Assembly (NCBI GenBank): GCA_054601695.1 | Contig: BAAHQB010000321.1 | Coordinates: 124,001 to 188,000 of the forward strand | DNA from: Amorphochlora amoebiformis | Lineage: Eukaryota; Cercozoa; Chlorarachniophyceae | Length of the DNA stretch: 64,000 bases | Direction: 5' to 3' | Shown here: piece after piece, positions 63,961 through 64,000 of the stretch | Numbering within the stretch: position 1 is the first letter of the stretch | How the letters are laid out: each line of letters starts with the position of its first letter | The notes under the pieces: generated by a model | Seen by the model: the letters and a program-made list of their open reading frames with translations, nothing else | Told to the model about the DNA's origin: nothing | The model's database searches: none | Translations under genes and position numbers: made by a program

Positions 63961-64000
<40 letters not shown>

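Overview
This window is nuclear DNA of an intron-rich eukaryote. The evidence is many small exons with GT..AG borders, a vertebrate/stramenopile-type telomeric hexamer (CCCTAA/TTAGGG), a signal-peptide protein with thousands of bases of Thr-Pro-Tyr-Pro coding repeats, a DH-domain RhoGEF, a METTL21-type methyltransferase and a ribosomal-L1-domain (RSL1D1/UTP30/CIC1) protein. A microalga or related protist (perhaps a stramenopile) is my guess at the organism; the sequence does not prove it. Most of the window is (TA)n microsatellite. Nearly every long open frame made of Tyr-Ile, Thr-His, Val-Cys, Leu-Ser or Asn-Pro is an artefact of simple repeats. The genes had to be read as chains of small exons (often 12-120 nt) whose phases agree across introns.

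Layout: (1) 10277 to 1348, minus: a coiled-coil protein of 12 exons, 767 aa. (2) 11979 to 18900, plus, divergent from it: a 274-aa DH-domain protein in 10 exons. (3) 27348 to 19551, minus: a secreted 1168-aa protein in 21 exons with about 670 residues of TPYP/TPFP repeats and a Cys-rich C-terminus. (4) 32035/32165 to 42070, plus: a METTL21-like methyltransferase in at least 17 exons; one short exon is unresolved. Possible minus-strand fragments lie just upstream (31.2-31.8 kb). (5) 44790 to 49209, plus: an unrecognised basic protein of about 148 aa. (6) 50045 to 52589, plus: four exons of an unrecognised protein. (7) 53244 to 58079, plus: a ribosomal-L1-domain protein. (8) 63882 to 61643, minus: the 3' part of an unrecognised gene that enters from beyond the right edge.

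Two features stand out. First, several introns of genes 4, 6 and 7 consist almost wholly of telomeric repeats. One is a 72-nt intron that is nothing but degenerate CCCTAA units, opening with GT and closing with CCCTAG. Second, exon edges are repeatedly duplicated inside the introns: pieces of exon with a splice donor or acceptor recur 2-8 times between TA tracts, in nearly every gene. Gene-to-gene spacers differ from introns: they are poor in TA tracts and rich in CTAG (18.95-19.4, 28.7-29.5, 42.08-42.8 and 58.08-58.46 kb). A pair of inverted arms (51909-52620 and 60395-61110) and a second inverted pair (47100-47345 and 62572-62750) bracket the right-hand genes.
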